Assembly (NCBI GenBank): GCA_007136565.1
Contig: SLGS01000135.1
Coordinates: 1-6,567, forward strand
Length of the DNA stretch: 6,567 nt
Reading direction: 5' to 3'
DNA from: Clostridia bacterium
GTDB taxonomy: Bacteria; Bacillota; Sulfobacillia; SLMV01
Below are positions 5,791 to 6,567 of this stretch, one piece after another. The notes beneath the pieces were generated by a model. The model worked only from the letters and a program-made list of their open reading frames with translations, searched no databases and had not been told where the DNA came from. Positions within the stretch are counted from its first letter, which is position 1. Every line of letters starts with the position of its first letter. A program made the position numbers and the translations under genes.

Positions 5791-6567
5791 GTGGGCGAAA
5801 GACTGGATCGTAGAGTCAATGTGTTCATCTCCGTACCTCTGCCAGAGGATTGTGTCGACAGAATCCGGAAGGCGGATCCGCGGATTAATCTGGTAATGGA
5901 TCGGGATCTACTCCCCGAGCCGCGCTACAAGGCCGATCGAGTCGGTGAACCCATGGAGTGGACCGACGAGATGGAAGAAAAGTGGCAGGGCTACCTGAAT
6001 GAAGCCGAAGTGATCTTCGGGTTTGAACGCCGTCATCTCCAACAGTTGAGTGATCTGGCCCCGAATCTCAAGTTGTTGCAGGCGACCAGCACCGGGGTTG
6101 GCCCCGTCACCAGGAAGATGGGATGGGTCGATCAGGGTGTCACCGTAACCAGTGCCAGTGGGATTCACTCCGTGCCGATATCCGAGTTCGTCGGCATGGC
6201 ACTGTTGTGCTTCACCAAGGACATATTCCACTTGTTTGATCTCAAGTCGCGTAAGCACTTCGAACGGTACAACACCAGGCAGCTCAAGGGTAAGACCATC
6301 GGCATAGTCGGCCTGGGCAAGAATGGTACGCAGGTCGCCAAGGTCGCCCGTGGGCTCGGTATGCGCGTTCTCGGCGTCAAGCGCGAACACGAGGGTGCAA
6401 ACCCCCAGACCCTGGGCGTCGACGAGATCTTCCCCAGGGATCAGATCAAGGATATGTTCGCCCAGTGCGATTTCGTATCCCTCACTGTCCCGACCACACC
6501 CGAGACCTTCAAGTTCATCGACTACGACATGATCAAGTCGATGAAGCCCGGTTGCGTCCTGATCAAC
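5791..6567 (+). CDS. D-2-hydroxyacid dehydrogenase (GhrA-like), 3' end missing
   Basis: The frame is open to the right edge: 259 residues are visible of an expected ~320-340. The start is GTG 5791, chosen from its Shine-Dalgarno site; GTG 5782 is the alternative. The N-terminal flavodoxin-like substrate domain runs to about residue 115. The linker motif TSASGIHSVPISEFV (from 120) is typical of the GhrA-like branch of this family. The Rossmann domain follows, with IGIVGLGKNG carrying the nucleotide loop Gly174-x-Gly176-x-x-Gly179. The second strand ends VLGVKRE (193-199), with Lys197-Arg198 where NAD-specific members carry Asp, which suggests NADP(H) use. VPTTPET leads to KPGCVLIN, and the window stops just before the catalytic Arg; the catalytic Glu and His are also beyond the edge. 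By family, it reduces 2-keto acids or oxidises D-2-hydroxy acids in the cytoplasm. Its position at the end of a peptidase operon suggests handling of a keto or hydroxy acid derived from the released residues, which is inference. Confidence 0.9.
   Translation, partial: MGERLDRRVNVFISVPLPEDCVDRIRKADPRINLVMDRDLLPEPRYKADRVGEPMEWTDEMEEKWQGYLNEAEVIFGFERRHLQQLSDLAPNLKLLQATSTGVGPVTRKMGWVDQGVTVTSASGIHSVPISEFVGMALLCFTKDIFHLFDLKSRKHFERYNTRQLKGKTIGIVGLGKNGTQVAKVARGLGMRVLGVKREHEGANPQTLGVDEIFPRDQIKDMFAQCDFVSLTVPTTPETFKFIDYDMIKSMKPGCVLIN

Noticed and set aside
5908..6390. Antisense open frame of 160 codons in the dehydrogenase region
   Set aside because: The + strand frame has a clear Rossmann loop and hydroxyacid dehydrogenase motifs through this whole stretch.

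Overview
The window is a dense, one-directional stretch of bacterial DNA that is moderately GC-rich by eye. It holds six protein-coding genes, all on the + strand, and both end genes are cut by the window edges. Intergenic gaps are 34, 29 and 5 bases, and two junctions overlap by 4 bases in the form GTGA. No promoter, terminator, RNA gene, repeat, mobile element or CRISPR array is visible. The layout looks like the interior of one operon that extends past both ends. Good Shine-Dalgarno sequences and frequent GTG starts point to a bacterium. The protein styles (M14 peptidase with a CARDB-like tail, Xaa-Pro-dipeptidase-like amidohydrolase, DUF4910-like M28 protein, GhrA-like dehydrogenase) would suit an uncultivated heterotroph such as a Chloroflexota/SAR202-like lineage, but that placement is a low-confidence inference.

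Layout: (1) 1-1554, 3' part of an M14 zinc carboxypeptidase with all zinc and catalytic residues visible. (2) 1589-2878, a metal-dependent amidohydrolase of the imidazolonepropionase/Xaa-Pro dipeptidase-like group with a complete metal site. (3) 2875-3378, a small protein with one N-terminal membrane anchor and a LEA14/WHy-like beta domain. (4) 3375-3785, a small four-helix membrane protein of unknown family. (5) 3815-5785, a large M28/DUF4910-like peptidase homologue with a PA-like insert and a C-terminal winged-helix/PqqD-like domain, in which several metal-ligand positions are substituted. (6) 5791-6567, 5' part of a D-2-hydroxyacid dehydrogenase, open at the right edge.

The working model is a peptide or peptide-like compound degradation operon. 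A carboxypeptidase and a dipeptidase-like amidohydrolase would trim the substrate, and the dehydrogenase would interconvert a 2-keto and a 2-hydroxy acid downstream. The less ordinary parts are the translationally coupled membrane pair set between the enzymes and the M28 homologue that looks catalytically degraded. Whether these form a membrane-associated complex is inference only.
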